A model generated the notes under the pieces. The model did no database searches. It was not told the DNA's origin and was given only the letters and a program-made list of their open reading frames with translations. DNA of 64,000 nt, taken from contig OY754329.1 in the NCBI GenBank assembly GCA_963573305.1, positions 82,270,576 to 82,334,575 of the forward strand, given 5' to 3'. This stretch comes from Pyrrhosoma nymphula (Eukaryota > Arthropoda > Insecta > Odonata > Coenagrionidae). Below are positions 46,294-59,108 of this stretch, one piece after another (position 1 is the stretch's first letter; the number at the start of each line of letters is the position of its first letter). The translations under genes and the position numbers were made by a program.

Positions 46294-46519
46294 GAAATGA
46301 AAGAAATGTCCTGAATATGTCTGTATTTAAGCTAATAATTCTAACCTCAAGATAGCCTTCCTTACAATGCAACGAAACCTTCATTTCTAAAGCAACTTAT
46401 CTGTTATGTAGTAAGCACCAACTATGTCCTCGCTTCAGTTGCACTGTTTAGGCAAATTTGCTGCACTGCTCATGCTTACAATGGTTACATAGATGTCTGT
46501 ATTGTCTTCATTAACTAAT

Positions 46520-47434
46520 CTTAGGTTCTTTTATTTCAGTTTTATACGCTGATATCGAGCTTATTTTAAGACAGTTATGCAGCCGTCATAATCGAAAGTA
46601 ATTCAGCGATATACATAATATTATTTACCGGTAATGGGTCATAAGTATAGCATCGATCAAGGGTGTGCCAGGCTGTCAGCAGCAGAAAAGTATTTGTTAT
46701 ACACTTATGTTACAAATTTTTGCCTTTCAATAGCTAACCACTAGAATTCCTTATTTTTAATTTAGTAAAATACGCCCTTTGGGCAATGATAGAGAAAAAT
46801 TGGATAGTTATAATGGATAAATTCAAAATTAACGGTCACTTAATGAGCCAAATATTCTTCAGGAAGTTCTTCAAAATGTTGGCGGTGTAAATATTCTTAG
46901 TATTTCACAATAAATTATGCTCCATTATTTACTTTTCTATTCACAATATATACTAAGAGATAAAACAGAAATAAATTCAGTTTATCATTTTGTAATATCT
47001 GCACAACTCATAGGCATACAAATTACGCCTATAATTGATGGATTAATTCTGAATATAATGGGTCAGATGCGGTCAAGAGAAAAAAACACATTTTTTCTAC
47101 ATTTCTCAATTTTCAAGACATCTATTCCCCATTCTAGTCTATGATAAACCAACGAATTTCATAAGTTTCCATTGATATTCTGATGGCTCCCTTTCGCGGT
47201 AACATTCTTTGAAATAATAATCACCAGATTCATACAGTATTCATTTAAAGCTTATTGTGTGGAGACGCTTTGAAGAATCAATGGTTTATGTATAAATATG
47301 TGCTCTTGTTCAAGCACCACTACTTAAAGGTATTACAAGGTATTTTTTGTATCCATATGTTCCATTACATTTATCTTAGTATGTTACTTCTGAAGTAGTA
47401 GTGCGAGTGCACGTCCTCATTGAAGACTACTGTA
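46520..47434 (+). repeat. Upstream part of the X block
   Basis: The stretch aligns with 32480-33240 upstream of the X pseudogene. It is AT-rich, without a gene. The promoter of exon X should lie in its last part, which includes TATAAATATGTGCTCTTG at about 47291, but a core promoter cannot be fixed. Confidence 0.65.
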
Positions 47435-48409
47435 ATGTGTGAAGAAATGAATAATGCCGAATTTTTCTGGGCATTAGGACCAATGCTTTCGTTAAACTAC
47501 GCGGTTGGATTGGCGCCATCTTCGTCTCACTTGACCGCTTTTGGCAGAGGAGCGTTTCGCCGATATCATCTTAGAGTAATTAAGGTTTACTTCAGTGCGG
47601 CCTTGTTATCAGGTGTTGTGTTGATGGCCACTGTGTGGAATTACTGGAGATACTCCATAAATTCTTACGTTAGCCAAGCTGTATTAATATTTTGGATGAC
47701 GTTGTCCATCTTACTGGGAACGATTTCCGGATGCATGTTTATTGTCAATCTGGAGAACGTGAGAGACATTTTGACTCGCCTGAGTGAAATGGAAACTACA
47801 TTAATGAACAATTCGTCGGCTTCTCTAAGCGATGTACGACGGTCAATGCTGTTTCAACGCGCTCTCTTTTTCACTGTATACATACAATTCCTTGGGTACA
47901 CCTGGGTTAATATTACGGACTTTGGATACTCGGGCTACATAATTGCGATGGGATCTGTCGCAGGGATATGGGAGTTCGTAAATTTTATGCAAAACTGGCA
48001 GTTCTACAATAACGTTTGCCTGCTTCTTCGCAACATGGTGAAAGTGAATGGTGGAATTACTTCCTTGATGGAATCCTTTGGGATTATATCTAAGGAAGTT
48101 AGTAGCATGTGTTCGAGCTCTGAAGATGAAATGTTGGCTAAGAAACTGGAATATTTTATGATATGTCAACTAAAAGCCTACAAGATGTTCAAAAAAATGA
48201 ACAAGAGCTACGGCACTTCGATTTTACTCTGTGCGACGCTGATTTTCATCGAAATTACTTTCACATCATACTACACGCTGGAAAAAATGATGTACAAGGA
48301 CAATGCGGCATTCAGTGCTTCCGGCGTTATTACATCATCTTCGTGGATCGCCGAATTATTTTCATTTTTCTTTTGCGTGCTTTCTAAATGCAATCGTATG
48401 GAGTACATG
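47435..48409 (+). CDS. Gustatory receptor, large alternative first exon X
   Basis: This 325-codon exon has ATG at 47435 (MCEE) and a second in-frame ATG at 47447 (MNNAEFFWALGPMLSLN), which aligns with the start of the Y exons and may be the true start. The TTG-led frame further upstream is ignored. Six membrane segments are predicted, and the family phrase MNKSYGTSILLCA stands before segment 5. It ends VLSKCNRMEYM at donor ATG|GTAATT in phase 0, placing Cys ten residues before Thr-Gly after joining to 57753. The predicted receptor is 422 residues (418 from the second ATG). A CR1/Jockey-like LINE tail lies 20 bases behind the donor; frames running on into it are artefacts. Its duplicate at 33594 is dead. 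Confidence 0.88.
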
Positions 48410-48429
48410 GTAATTTCAACCATATACCT

Positions 48430-48952
48430 CACTATTTTTCATCTACATCTACATCTACATACTACCCCGCAAGCCGCCTCAATAGGCGTGTGGCGGGGGG
48501 TGTTAGGACACCAGCCGTTTACATATACAAAGGAAACGCTCTATGAGATTACGCCTTGCATTTATTAAAGTCCCTTATTGTTCGGGGGAAAAACGAATTC
48601 CCATACCTATCCGTTCGGCAAAATATCTCTCTTAATTTATCGTTTCTGTCGGACCTGGAAATATAGTGGGGTTCTAATATGATGTTCTCCGTGTCGCTCT
48701 GAAAGATATCTATTCTCAATTGCTCAAGTAATCTAAGCCTAGCGCGTAGTCTCCGAGTCTCTAGCGGCTTCCAACCTAATTCGTTTAACATCTGCGTAAC
48801 GCTGTCTGTACGCCCGTAGCAGTTTTTGACGAATCGCGCAGCTTTCCTTTGTATTTTATTAAGTTCCCGAATTAAGTCTTTCTGCACCGGATCCCATATG
48901 CTTGCTGCATATTCAAGGTGTGGCCGGACGAGTGCGAAATAGCACCTCTCAA
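48430..48952 (-). mobile_element. CR1/Jockey-like LINE 3' end, second copy
   Basis: This is the same family as 12235-13025, with the (GATGTA)n tail at 48438-48461 and a C-terminal ORF2 piece on the minus strand (48887-48549: KIQRKAARFVKNCYGR to SFFPRTIRDFNKC). It is 5' truncated at about 48952. It is absent from the paralogous X pseudogene block, so it came after the duplication. Confidence 0.85.
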
Positions 48953-51384
48953 TTTATTTTTACGTGATTGCTATTTTTATTTTCCCCCGGTTGTATTGTG
49001 CATGCATATTTCCCACATAACTTTTCTCCTGGGAGTTGTACTCATAAAGCGAAATTGCTGAATTCAATCTTGAGAAAGAGTGAATCCAAAGACTATGGTG
49101 TACCTCATCAACTGAGACTCCGAGTAACTCATTCAATAGGTATTGTGTTATGTTCGAAGTAGGTAAGGCTCTCAATGATGATTTTGTGCATTTGAAGGTC
49201 ACACTTCATTGGAGACCAGATGATAGAGGTGCAAAATTAGGTGTAGAGGATAAAGTTAAAACTGGGACTGTCAGAATGTGAACGAACACAAAGATATGGT
49301 ACCAACATAATATCCAACTTCATTTCTTGATGCGGACGCGAGTGAGGTAGTGCGGATGGGTATATTCCTGCAATTATTTCTCATTTTATTTGAATTGGTT
49401 GGTTTGGTCACAAGTAAATCAGAAATCCTTGTAGACCCCAAGTAGAGAACCGAAAAATAACACTCACGATGTGCTACCGCTCCATTCGGTTCATGCTCGG
49501 AAAATATATAATTTACAATGAAGACATGCATTTCGAAAAAATTTCTCGTTCCCTCCTGGCCAGTGGGCATTATGAAAATTGGAATTTTAAAATTTCCCAT
49601 AGGCAACTCAAGCAACTTCACCTTAGCGTCACACTCACCGGCTGCCTGGCCGTGGAAGCTCACGCGTTACGATCTGCCCCCAGCATCTAGTTGCGTAAAC
49701 GTGGTGGTGATGCGAACGCTATACAATCAAAGATAAAGTGAATGTAGGGATCCATTATTTTTGTGATATTTTTTTAGTATGACGCCACGGAGAAGTCGTA
49801 TGGGTTGCCTATGACATATTTTTACATTAAAATGTCTCGGCTCACTGTCCACGAGGGAACGGAAAATGAACCTTATCGGGATGTAACACGTTGTAGGTAT
49901 TCCTTGTGTGATACCATACACTGGAAAGAGGGAATGTGTTGGCTTATTTGGTTAGCCCTATTTCATTGTGATTGTTTCGATTATTTTATATTCTAATTGT
50001 CTCTATTTAAACCTTCCTCTTATTTCACCTCCTTATGGCCTTCTAAAATAACAGCCATGTGGATTCAACTTCCTTATAAACGTTATTCCCACATACTCTT
50101 TTGAAATATTACTATGATTAAAGAAGTCAGAAAATTACGTACGCGTACATTTTAGAAAGGGGACGCAATGAATGTATGAACTTTATTCCCGAGTATCTTT
50201 TGACGCCACAAATTTTGCTCGATATACCCATTTCACGAAATGAAATATTGAAGCATGGTGTCACTGAGCCCTGTTCTCACGTCATATTCTAGGAAGAAGT
50301 CGTGCAGGAACGTAATACCCCACACTTGTGTACCTTGCATGAATACTTAATCCCTATTTTGGTGACTCATCCGAACGTATCTGCATGGACAGAGCACAAA
50401 GGGAAAACTTGGTAAATGTATTCCATATATCCCTCTTGTCATCTTAAATAAACCAAATGGACGGAAATTTGTTGTGAAACTTAAAAACTGCTTGGTGTGT
50501 TCACGTCAACAATGAAAGTTTCTATAATTTTCCTCTTCAAGTAACAATAATATTTTGTGTGTCCTGAAAACGGGACCAAAAACAAGTGAAGCAAACTTGG
50601 TGTAGTTTCACATAAAACACTATTCAGGGAAGGGTTATGTTTCCTACAGGCCTGCTCCACGTGGAGGCTGTCTCGTTTCGTGACCACCAGAGCACACGCA
50701 GTTTTGTATATTGTTGCCTTAAATATGCTTCTTCTGCTTCTCGCATGAATATAAGTGCTCTTGGTTCCATTTCAATCAATTTTAAAAATTGATTTCTTGG
50801 TTGAAAAATTGGTTTTGAAAACTATGAGACCCGGTTATATAATATGCAGTCAAATATTTTCTCGGCAGTTAAACTGAATTAAATACGTTCTCATATCTCA
50901 AACGCTCTGGTCAACTTACAGGTAGTCTGATGTAATACACAAAACCCAAACTCTTGGTCAACATCAAACTAGCGGAAGGGCTACGACATCTTTCGATTAA
51001 CGTTAGCAACACATTTTGAAACCAAGGCCAAATGTACTTCAGGCCCAGCATTGTTGTGATCGTAAACATTTTCCTAACATTTTCTCTCCCTCACCGGTTA
51101 AATGCAATTATGCTGGCAACTTTGCAACGTTATATTACTCTCCTTGACGTTACTTCAAGCGCAGATGAACAAGGTAATACTAATAGGCGTGGCGTAGTTT
51201 CGCCATTATACATAATTTGCGAATCAACTTTATTCCTGTGAATCGTTTTTCCAAGCAACGTTTTCACGAAATAAAAAGAAAAACCTTTTAAAATTATCGA
51301 AAGTATATGGAATGTCGTCAGAGTGACCCATAAACATTTTCATAGTCGATGACATTTGGGTGCAAACATGTGGTCCACGCAATT
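48953..51384. other. Noncoding; second half of the X block, then unique
   Basis: The stretch to about 50690 aligns with 33930-35655. After that it is AT-rich without a gene. No C-terminal Gr exon motif was seen. Confidence 0.55.
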
Positions 51385-51776
51385 ATGTACTCTCCATGAA
51401 TACCTCAACGTGAAAGTGCTAAGTCATTTCGGAGCATTTTTGCACGAGCAGGAAAGGACAAGAAACCTTAACACCCTAAACGGTCGCCATGGTAATCGTT
51501 TGTTTATTTGGCATTGAGCCAAAATGATGGAAGTTTTTGGTATGATCACTGATAGAGATCAAGAAAAATATGTCAAAAATGAAAATATATCTATCATTCA
51601 CAAAGCATATCTTTTGGCACTAAGGGAAACATTAGTTATATTTTTAATGTTAATATGGAATTTAACTGCTTTGGAGAAAAGACTTAAGAATATGCACTTA
51701 AGAAAACCGCAGAAATAAAAGTGAGAGGCAAAACTTTCAATCCTTCGCTTGGGAAATTGTCTAAGAGAGATACACG
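51385..51776 (+). promoter_or_regulatory. Upstream block of Gr exon Z
   Basis: This sequence leads directly to the ATG of exon Z and is shared with 37560-37935. Its conservation between blocks, although the exon is gone in the other copy, is compatible with promoter and 5' UTR sequence, but simple shared descent also explains it. A short frame at 51524-51718 is not shared as a protein, because the other copy has a different frame. Confidence 0.4.
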
Positions 51777-52769
51777 ATGTTTGAGAAAATATATTCAGCG
51801 GGGAAGAGAGATGTGTTTTGGGCGCTGAAGCCAATGAAACGTTTGAACCAATTTTTCGGAGTAGGACCTCGTTGGGAGTCTCAAAACGGATGCCCTTTGA
51901 TCATCGAATATTTGTACTTTCTCGTACACTCCGTTTTGTTAACCGCTTCCTTATACGAGGTTGTTTACAACTTACTCATAGAAAGGCACCATTTTGGACA
52001 CTCAACGGATTACACCGGCAACGCAGTGGAGAGGTTTTGGAGGAAGTTTGACTTGTTAACCGGCGCTCTGTCTAGTTACGTATTCCAATGGAGGCACTCC
52101 GTAGTCCAAAAGGTGTTCCTGGAGCTGAACCAGTGCATAGTGATACTCAATGTGGGCCTCGAAACGGATAAAACACTAGTGCGAGTGCGTAAAATCATTA
52201 CTTATCAGTTCGCTTACAGCATTGCAGCACTGAGCGCACTCATATGGATACTGAGGTTCGACGGTAACGTGAAAAAACACGCGTCGCATGCCCACTTAGT
52301 TTCCTGCTTTCTGGTCCTGTGGTGTTACGTCAAGATGCTTCAAGCATGGCAGTTTCACAGCATTATCGTGCTCATCCTTGGATGTGTGAAGCATCTCAAT
52401 GCGACTATTCGCTTCATGATGCTCCACTTGCCCCAGGAGGAACTATTTTCCGTGGTAACCCAGTCACTGTACTCAAAGGAGGAACCCAAACTCCAACTGG
52501 ACGAAATTATGCGTTGCAGCGTGGTACAGAAGAAAATCAGTCAAATATTTGGCGAAGCGCAGAGGGTTTACGGCATACCAACATTACTTTTATGCCTCCA
52601 TAACCTCTTCCACGTAACCTTCTTCTTGTACATCGTTGTGGACATGTTGCTCAATCCTTCGAGTTCTCCCATTCAGAGGGAACACATTATCGTCATATTT
52701 TTTTGGGTAGCAATTTTTTTCGTGGTTTTTTTATACCTAATCATATCATGCAACAATCTTTCAGAACAG
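51777..52769 (+). CDS. Gustatory receptor, large alternative first exon Z
   Basis: This 331-codon exon starts MFEKIYSAGKRDVFWALKPM and encodes six predicted membrane segments. Before segment 5 it reads AQRVYGIPTLLLCLHN. It ends IISCNNLSEQ at donor CAG|GTAACA in phase 0; Cys is ten residues before Thr-Gly after joining to the exon at 57753, as in the other exons. The predicted receptor is 428 residues. It is the exon nearest the shared C-terminal exons (intron 4983 bases, itself containing a dead LINE), so it is the best-supported partner for them. Related scraps are its upstream block at 37560 and possibly 23147. Confidence 0.9.
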
Positions 52770-53479
52770 GTAACATACCTTTTTAATTTTTGTTAGCTAA
52801 TTATTCATATTTTAAGGTAGTTCAGAGGAAAGAAAAGAGCGGTTTTGTTTTTTCAAAATCTATATAGCCTATTGTAGGAAAAAGGAAACTCTAACTAGTT
52901 ACTTGAATTCAATAGAATTAAACCTCTTTAGATATCTATTTAATAATTTTAAATCGTATTTCGTAGAAGGTGAAAATAGGCTTCTGGTCGAAATCGGCTG
53001 CTTCATTTTCTTGAAATCATCCCAATTTTGTTAAAACTGTTATCCACTACAAATATTAAAAGTTTGGCAATGACATGAATACACCTGTGTTCTGCTGAAA
53101 TTACTCTGTAAAAATTTCATATATTAACTAAACCTTGTGTTGAAGGTGTCTCTTCCACGTAATACGTATTTAAATGTCCTTGTTTGTACAAAAATGTAAC
53201 ATTCATTATACTCCATACAGATTTTTAGTGATACTATGAACTTTAACTCAAGAGATACAAGATATATGCCAGAATGTTTTGCGTTTATGAGTTATGATGG
53301 CATACTAGTGAATTAAAATCTTCACCTTGACAAAAAAGGGAATAATCTTTTTATATGCAACCCTGACAAATATAATAACCTTTTCCACAAGGTTGGGAGT
53401 TTGGGCGACTGACCGGCATTCCATCACCTAGAAAAAACCTATTCCTCAAAGTTTCCCGATGAAGCCTCGGATAAAGACG
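52770..53479 (+). other. Start of the intron after exon Z
   Basis: AT-rich sequence; nothing recognisable. It lies between the exon Z donor and the decayed LINE. Confidence 0.5.
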
Positions 53480-55130
53480 GAGTGTACGAAAAACGGACGA
53501 AATCGTGAAATCGGACTATGAGTATTAGTTCTTGGAACGCTCAAGTTATAGCCTTGAAAATGGAAGAGGTAGTCTGCGAAATGAAGTAGCTTGATATGGA
53601 AATAGTAATGTTGGCCGAAACAATAAAAAAGATGAAGGCATAGAAGAAAGAAATGGATAAATCTATACCTATAGTGGGGTCCCCAAGAAAAAAAGAGCTC
53701 GCAGTGGAGTCTCGTTAGCTATCATAAACAAGTAAAAAAAGATACAAGGAGTTGGAGGCAAATTAATTACAGAATCCTGCAAGTAACAATGGAAATTAAA
53801 GGCCACTTAGCTGCTATCATCGTTGTCTATGAACGTAATGACGATGCCGATAACGCAACCAAATATTTATTTCATGAAGAACTGACGAGAACATTAAAGA
53901 TAATATTGGTATGACTGTAGACTGTACGGCCGTATTTTGAAAATAATAGAAAATATGTAGAAGACTCCGAAGAGTGAAATGGATTCAGACTGATGACCGT
54001 GCATTGATGGTATCTGTACCTTAAAGACTTATCGAAAAAACAACTGTTATGTGATTAACAATCCACTTAGTCTTCGTGGAACTGCATACGGCGTACTACA
54101 GAGTTTCAGAAAGCAAGTTATGGACCACCTTGCGGAAAAATGGTGTGCCAATAATATAAATTTACAATTACAAGAGCCATTAAGGAATTAAATAAAGGAG
54201 GAAGTAGCATGATTAGGTGGGTAATAAAGTAACCTTAGAGTTTCCGGTAAAGAAGGGGCTACATCAGAGGTGCCCCTTATATCCGCTACTATACAAAATA
54301 TACTTAGAAGAAGCTCTTCAACACTGGAAAAGAAACGTATAACAATCGTAGAGGACATACCTAACATTCTATCAATCAAAAATTATCAGGTCATCATTCC
54401 TGGGGGCAAAAATGATTCAACCTATAAGCTTATAAATTTAAAAAAAGAATCTGGTTATTGGATATTAAAAACAAATGTACTAAAAACGTAATATCTGAAA
54501 GGACGAGAAGACAGATAAAAGGATTTAGATATCGAGTCAGGAAAGGTTAAGGAGAGTAAATCTTGGAGTAACCTAAACCAAAATTGGTAGAAGCACCAAT
54601 TAGGTAAATAACAAGATAGGCCAGGGTATAAAAGTGATACGACAGCTTAACTCTGTTCTTTGGAATAAAAATATCAAAAAGAATACTAAAACAATTATGT
54701 ATCGGTCAATCCTGGAAAGCATAACAACATTTGACTCAGAGACGTGGGAAGTAAATAAACGACAGGAAGAACTATTGTTAGGTCTAGAAATGGACTTCGG
54801 GAGGTGAAACCGTGGTATATCCAGGTTAGATCATGTTCGCAATGAAAGAATGCGGGAACTAATGGGAGTAGACAGAACAATAATTGATTCCATAGAGAGG
54901 AACCGTTGTGGTGTGATCACATGGAAAGAATAGAAGACACCAGATGGCATAAACGGGTTTGGAGGAGTACTCGACCAACGAGTACCTGGAGAGGAGTCAC
55001 TGAAGAAATGACAGCGCGAAGACTGCAAGATGCTTTATAGAGACAAATGGAAATCGAGAAGCGACGACAGTCGCAAAGCACTCGCAATATGATGATGATG
55101 AGCAACCCGCAACCGTTATTGCACATACGG
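53480..55130 (+). mobile_element. Heavily decayed RTE-type LINE
   Basis: Broken plus-strand frames give traces of an endonuclease start (MSISSWNAQVIALKMEE), an RT region near 54130-54300 and a C-terminal block near 54690-54960 (MYRSILESITTFDSETWE, then RNRCGVITWKE-like), comparable to the SVALYGAETWTL block of the RTE at 16903. Stops occur every few dozen codons. It lies in the intron between exon Z and the shared exons. Confidence 0.55.
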
Positions 55131-55599
55131 AAAACATAGAGACAAGGAGTAAAAGAATTTCGAACTACCCTCTGATCTACGGTGGTAGCGAAACTTAGAG
55201 ACAGTAACCTGCGTGAGGCCTGACTTAAGAGAGTGTGTATGACTGCGTGGAAGGAGTATGCTAAATAGTGGAAGGGAGAAGAGAAGTAAAAAGATGGCAA
55301 ATCAGCCAATATAGTGTGTACTTCAACTGATAGGGTGCGAAAGTGTCAGTAGTGTGTTAAGTGACAATGTTTACGATCCAAACAAAGCTGCATCGAAAGA
55401 GAATGATTGAGTCCGCAACCCATGGGAGCAGTCCATTTAAGCATTTGGATTAAGAGCCAAACAGGATATTCAAGTTGATGATAGTAAGAGCTTGAGAATT
55501 TATGCAACGACGGTTTAAGACCTTGATAACCTTGTTGCTAAAATGCAATCACTGCCTCACTCCCCCGTTTACAGCTGGTTTGAAGCAGGGATAGCAACG

Positions 55600-55830
55600 A
55601 AACCGAGCCCATTGGCTTGAATCGATCCGCAGAGGGGAACCGACTGTTCAGAACCCATTGAGGAGCAGAACCCTTTGTGGAACCATTGCTCAGGCCCCAC
55701 TGAGGAGCTGAATTCTTTGCGGACCCACTACGGAGCGGTACCTTTTCTGGATCCATTGCTCAGCTAAAGAGGAGCGATGTCGTTTGTGGAGCCGATATTT
55801 GAAACCGTATCCGAGCCGAAACCACTTTGC
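55600..55830. repeat. Degenerate GAACCCATTG-type minisatellite
   Basis: Units of about 40-50 bases recur with phrases like GAACC(C)ATTG, GAGGAGC(A/T)GA and CTTTG(T/C)GGA. Copies are imperfect. No function can be inferred. Confidence 0.55.
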
Positions 55831-57752
55831 AAACGGGTTCGATAGCGGTTACTTAAAGTTTTTAACCGAAACCAAATACCACATAACAATGCCTAGTAAC
55901 TCAAGTTTTAAAGTATATGCAAGGGTGTATTGCCTTCAAACATTGAATGAAATAGACTCTTCCATCCAAAAAGCTTTCTGCCTACTTGCCATCGTATTTT
56001 GCCCGGATTGCAAGTGTGAATGTAAGACAAAATAATAGCATGGCATGGAAATCTAAATACTGCATACTAGGTACCAGTCGAAGCTCAGTGTAGTTGCCCT
56101 GATTGAACTTTGACATACGCCGTAGATTAGGCATAAGATGGTCCTAATAGCTAGCAATTCTATTTAAAAGAAAAATGCATGGTAAACTAACAGGCACTTA
56201 ATTTAGGTAGGTTGTGGATTCATGATAAATGTGCCAACTTCAAACACCGTTTTAATATCAAAAGAATCTTATCCCAAATCCAAAATTGTTATCTTGAACT
56301 TTCTAACCATATATGGTTATGATTTACATCATGCTGTCTTCTAAATTTTAATTTCCCCACCAATTTTCTATATTTCTTGCTTCATATTTCCTTATAATGT
56401 CCCACTATGAAACCACTTATTCAGCAACAACTTCCTCGTTGACTCGCTGTTTTATGATTAAAAGAGACTTTAACCGGAAAGGTAAAGTTTTTGGCTTCTA
56501 AAACATAGTCTTTAAAAAGTAATGAGAAGGGGATAGAAGGAAATTTAGAGATGCATACGAGGAAAAAATCTCAAATGATATTTTGAAATGCACGGTAAAG
56601 GAGATGAAATAGGGCAAGAAGGAAATGAGTTAAAAGAAAAAGCTTCCAGGAAGTGTTAAGGAAAGCGCATATTAAGGATAAATGCTGAGCTGTTAATAAA
56701 AGCTGAGATAAGGAAATGTTAGAGCTGGGCGCCAGAAGGCACAAACACTGTTTCATGAACGTCAAATCACTAGATATCTTTTAAATGTAAATTTTAAAGC
56801 GGATATGCATTTGGATATAGTTTTTTGAAATAAATGTGCAGAGATAGATCAGTAAGTAATATAGGGTGAGTACTGGGCAGAAAGGATGTGCCTGAAACGC
56901 CAAAGCTTGACTGCTACTATCTTCGGGGTCTATAATAAATTCAAGCCATATTGTATTCCACGATGATTATACTAAACGATCTGAAGTGATTACGATTAAG
57001 GATATGAAATGTAAGATGTGGAAGTTTTTTGGTGCCGAGTTCTAATGATTTCTATAAAAACTATCTCATGAGAACCAGAGTAAGGTTCAAAATAATTTTA
57101 ATCATAGTAAACTGAGGTACTAGAGGGTAGATGTTTAATTGGTTTAATAATCTTTCTTGGTATTTTCATAGAAAAAGCTCCCTGTTAAATGCTGGTAATA
57201 ACAAATTTACCAGTGAGTTAGTGACCATCGAATTTGCTTCACAAGGATAGAAGCTTGATGCAGTGTTCAGTCTAACCAATGGAAAGTAATACTGGATTTT
57301 TATATGCCTAATTCCTTGTGTTATCATAAAAAATGTATATCATATGCTCCATAAAATTTCCATAATAGTGGAATGGATCAATCACTTTCTTTTCTATCCG
57401 AATGACTTTGTCAAACATTTATATTTCATTATTTTATCTAATAATTCTTTTTCATAGCTTCAAAGGAATCGATTCCCTAATTCGCAAACGAATTTATTTT
57501 TACAAGTTTATTCATTATAGATAATTACAATTGAAATCGTCATCTTTGATTATCTATAGTTAATTTATGATTCGATACATTAAAATCATGTCCCTTGAGG
57601 TACAAATTAGGGCTAGTTCTTCCAAAATGGTAAATAAGATGAATTTTATGAACAATCTTTGATTATTGGTAAGCCACTAAGAACCAATTAAATTTTGAAC
57701 TAACTCTTCAATTTTTTATATTTCAATGATTTCAACCCAATCATGCTGGAAG
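55831..57752. other. Intron sequence before the shared Gr exons
   Basis: AT-rich, nothing supported. The branch point and pyrimidine tract of the shared acceptor would lie in the last 50 bases (TTTTTTATATTTCAATGATT). Confidence 0.5.
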
Positions 57753-57821
57753 GCTGACCAGACGGGAGTAATAGTTTCAGAAGCCCTTCTCAAAATTAAG
57801 AGTCATGAGGCCAGAAGGGAG
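57753..57821 (+). CDS. Gr shared C-terminal exon 2
   Basis: This 23-codon exon reads ADQTGVIVSEALLKIKSHEA and ends ARRE at donor GAG|GTAAGT. It is flanked by an acceptor ..TGCTGGAAG and is phase 0 on both sides. It corresponds to the intracellular loop before the last membrane segment (the A..TG.L...LL pattern of the family). There is only one copy in the window although five large exons need such a partner. An alternative acceptor nine bases later (GACCAG|ACG) is possible, but the spacing to the family Cys favours 57753. Confidence 0.85.
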
Positions 57822-58285
57822 GTAAGTAACTATTATCATGCTACTTAAAATTTAAAGATACTTTCCTTTTGCCATCAATAATTGATAAATAGCCTTTGTA
57901 ATATACTGCAGATATAGACAAGATTTTGAACCAGAACTTTAAATAAAACTACAATTAAATTGCTTTTAAAACAGAAAACATGAGTTTATATACTTAAATA
58001 TTCACATAAAGGCATTTCGAACATATCAACTGACTCAAGATAACTGGCATGACTCAAGAATTTAAAATATAAGAAAGGCTTATTCTCATAAATTCTGCTA
58101 TTCTATGAATAAGTCGTATGCCAAATTTAAAAAAGGGAGAAAAATATCCCTAATGGTAATGAAACTCCGGTGTAGTTGCACGATATGCTTATAAAACGGC
58201 AGATAAGACTAAATTATTACTATTATTTAATATAGTTCCATTAAGATTAAAAATATTAAAATAATACCTGCTATTGACATTTCAG

Positions 58286-58375
58286 CTTCACCTCTTTTCT
58301 CACCAGCTACTCCACACAAAGATTCGCTTCACTGCTTGTGGCTTCTTTCCCTTGGATTATAGCCTGTTGACTTCG
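58286..58375 (+). CDS. Gr shared C-terminal exon 3
   Basis: This 30-codon exon has acceptor TTGACATTTCAG and donor TCG|GTGAAT, phase 0 on both sides. It reads LHLFSHQLLHTKIRFTACGF and on through FPLDYSLLTS. The block F(T/S)A.G(F/L)F.LD..LL is a family signature at the start of membrane segment 7. The intron before it is 464 bases. Confidence 0.92.
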
Positions 58376-58973
58376 GTGAATATATTTATCTCATTTCCAT
58401 ACTTGTTGGTCGTTAATTCATGCTGAAAAAATTACAGTTTCAATCTCTATTGGCAGTTTCATGACATTACTGCCTTGTCATTGATTTACAGCTCGTTGAC
58501 TAATTACCCCTTAGTTACTTTGAAGGTGCCTTTTGAGTAAGCTAAAATAATCCTTGGAAAAATAAGTTACGTATTGTTTCATTATAAATTAACCTTACAC
58601 CTATTTGCGCTTTACCAATTGGGTTCAAATAATATTTAGAAATCCGAAGTTCAAAATTAATTTATCTTGTATATTGAGGAATATTTTTAAGAATAACATG
58701 TTCATTTCAGTTTATAAACGTGGCAGTAAAGTAAAAATTTAGTTCTAACTAGGAACAAAATTCTTTTCATGGGACGATTAACAAATGAGTTTTGAGAATC
58801 AAAATAATTTTTTTCATGCATTGTAAAAATATTTCACAAATGATACAATAAACTCCTTGTAGAAATTGATGAGTATAAATGCGGTAGAAAAATCACAGCT
58901 GAATATAATTATACAAAGATAATTATACCAGCTTTGATAAATCAATTAAAATATAGTACATTTCTATTTACAG

Positions 58974-59108
58974 ATGACAGCTGCCGTTGTGACACACTTG
59001 GTCATCTTGGTACAGTTTCAACTCTCTGGAAAGGATAAACCTCCATGCAACTGTAGTTTTGCCAATGTTACTGAAGCATTGATCCCTTCCACAACCCCAT
59101 TTCAATAA
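58974..59108 (+). CDS. Gr shared last exon
   Basis: This exon follows acceptor TCTATTTACAG and encodes 44 residues and a TAA stop (59106-59108). It starts MTAAVVTHLVILVQFQLSGK, a form of the family end motif TYLVIL.QF with His for Tyr. The tail is long for a Gr and has Cys-x-Cys (PPCNCS) and a sequon NVT; by the inverted topology known for insect chemoreceptors it would lie outside the cell. The matching exon of the convergent locus (62621-62758) shares the start and the tail pattern. Confidence 0.92.
   Translation: MTAAVVTHLVILVQFQLSGKDKPPCNCSFANVTEALIPSTTPFQ

Noticed and set aside
48410..48568. Extension of the Gr X frame to 48568
   Set aside because: The extra codons translate the intron start and the LINE tail (His-Leu repeats); the donor ATG|GTAATT at 48409 matches the other exons.
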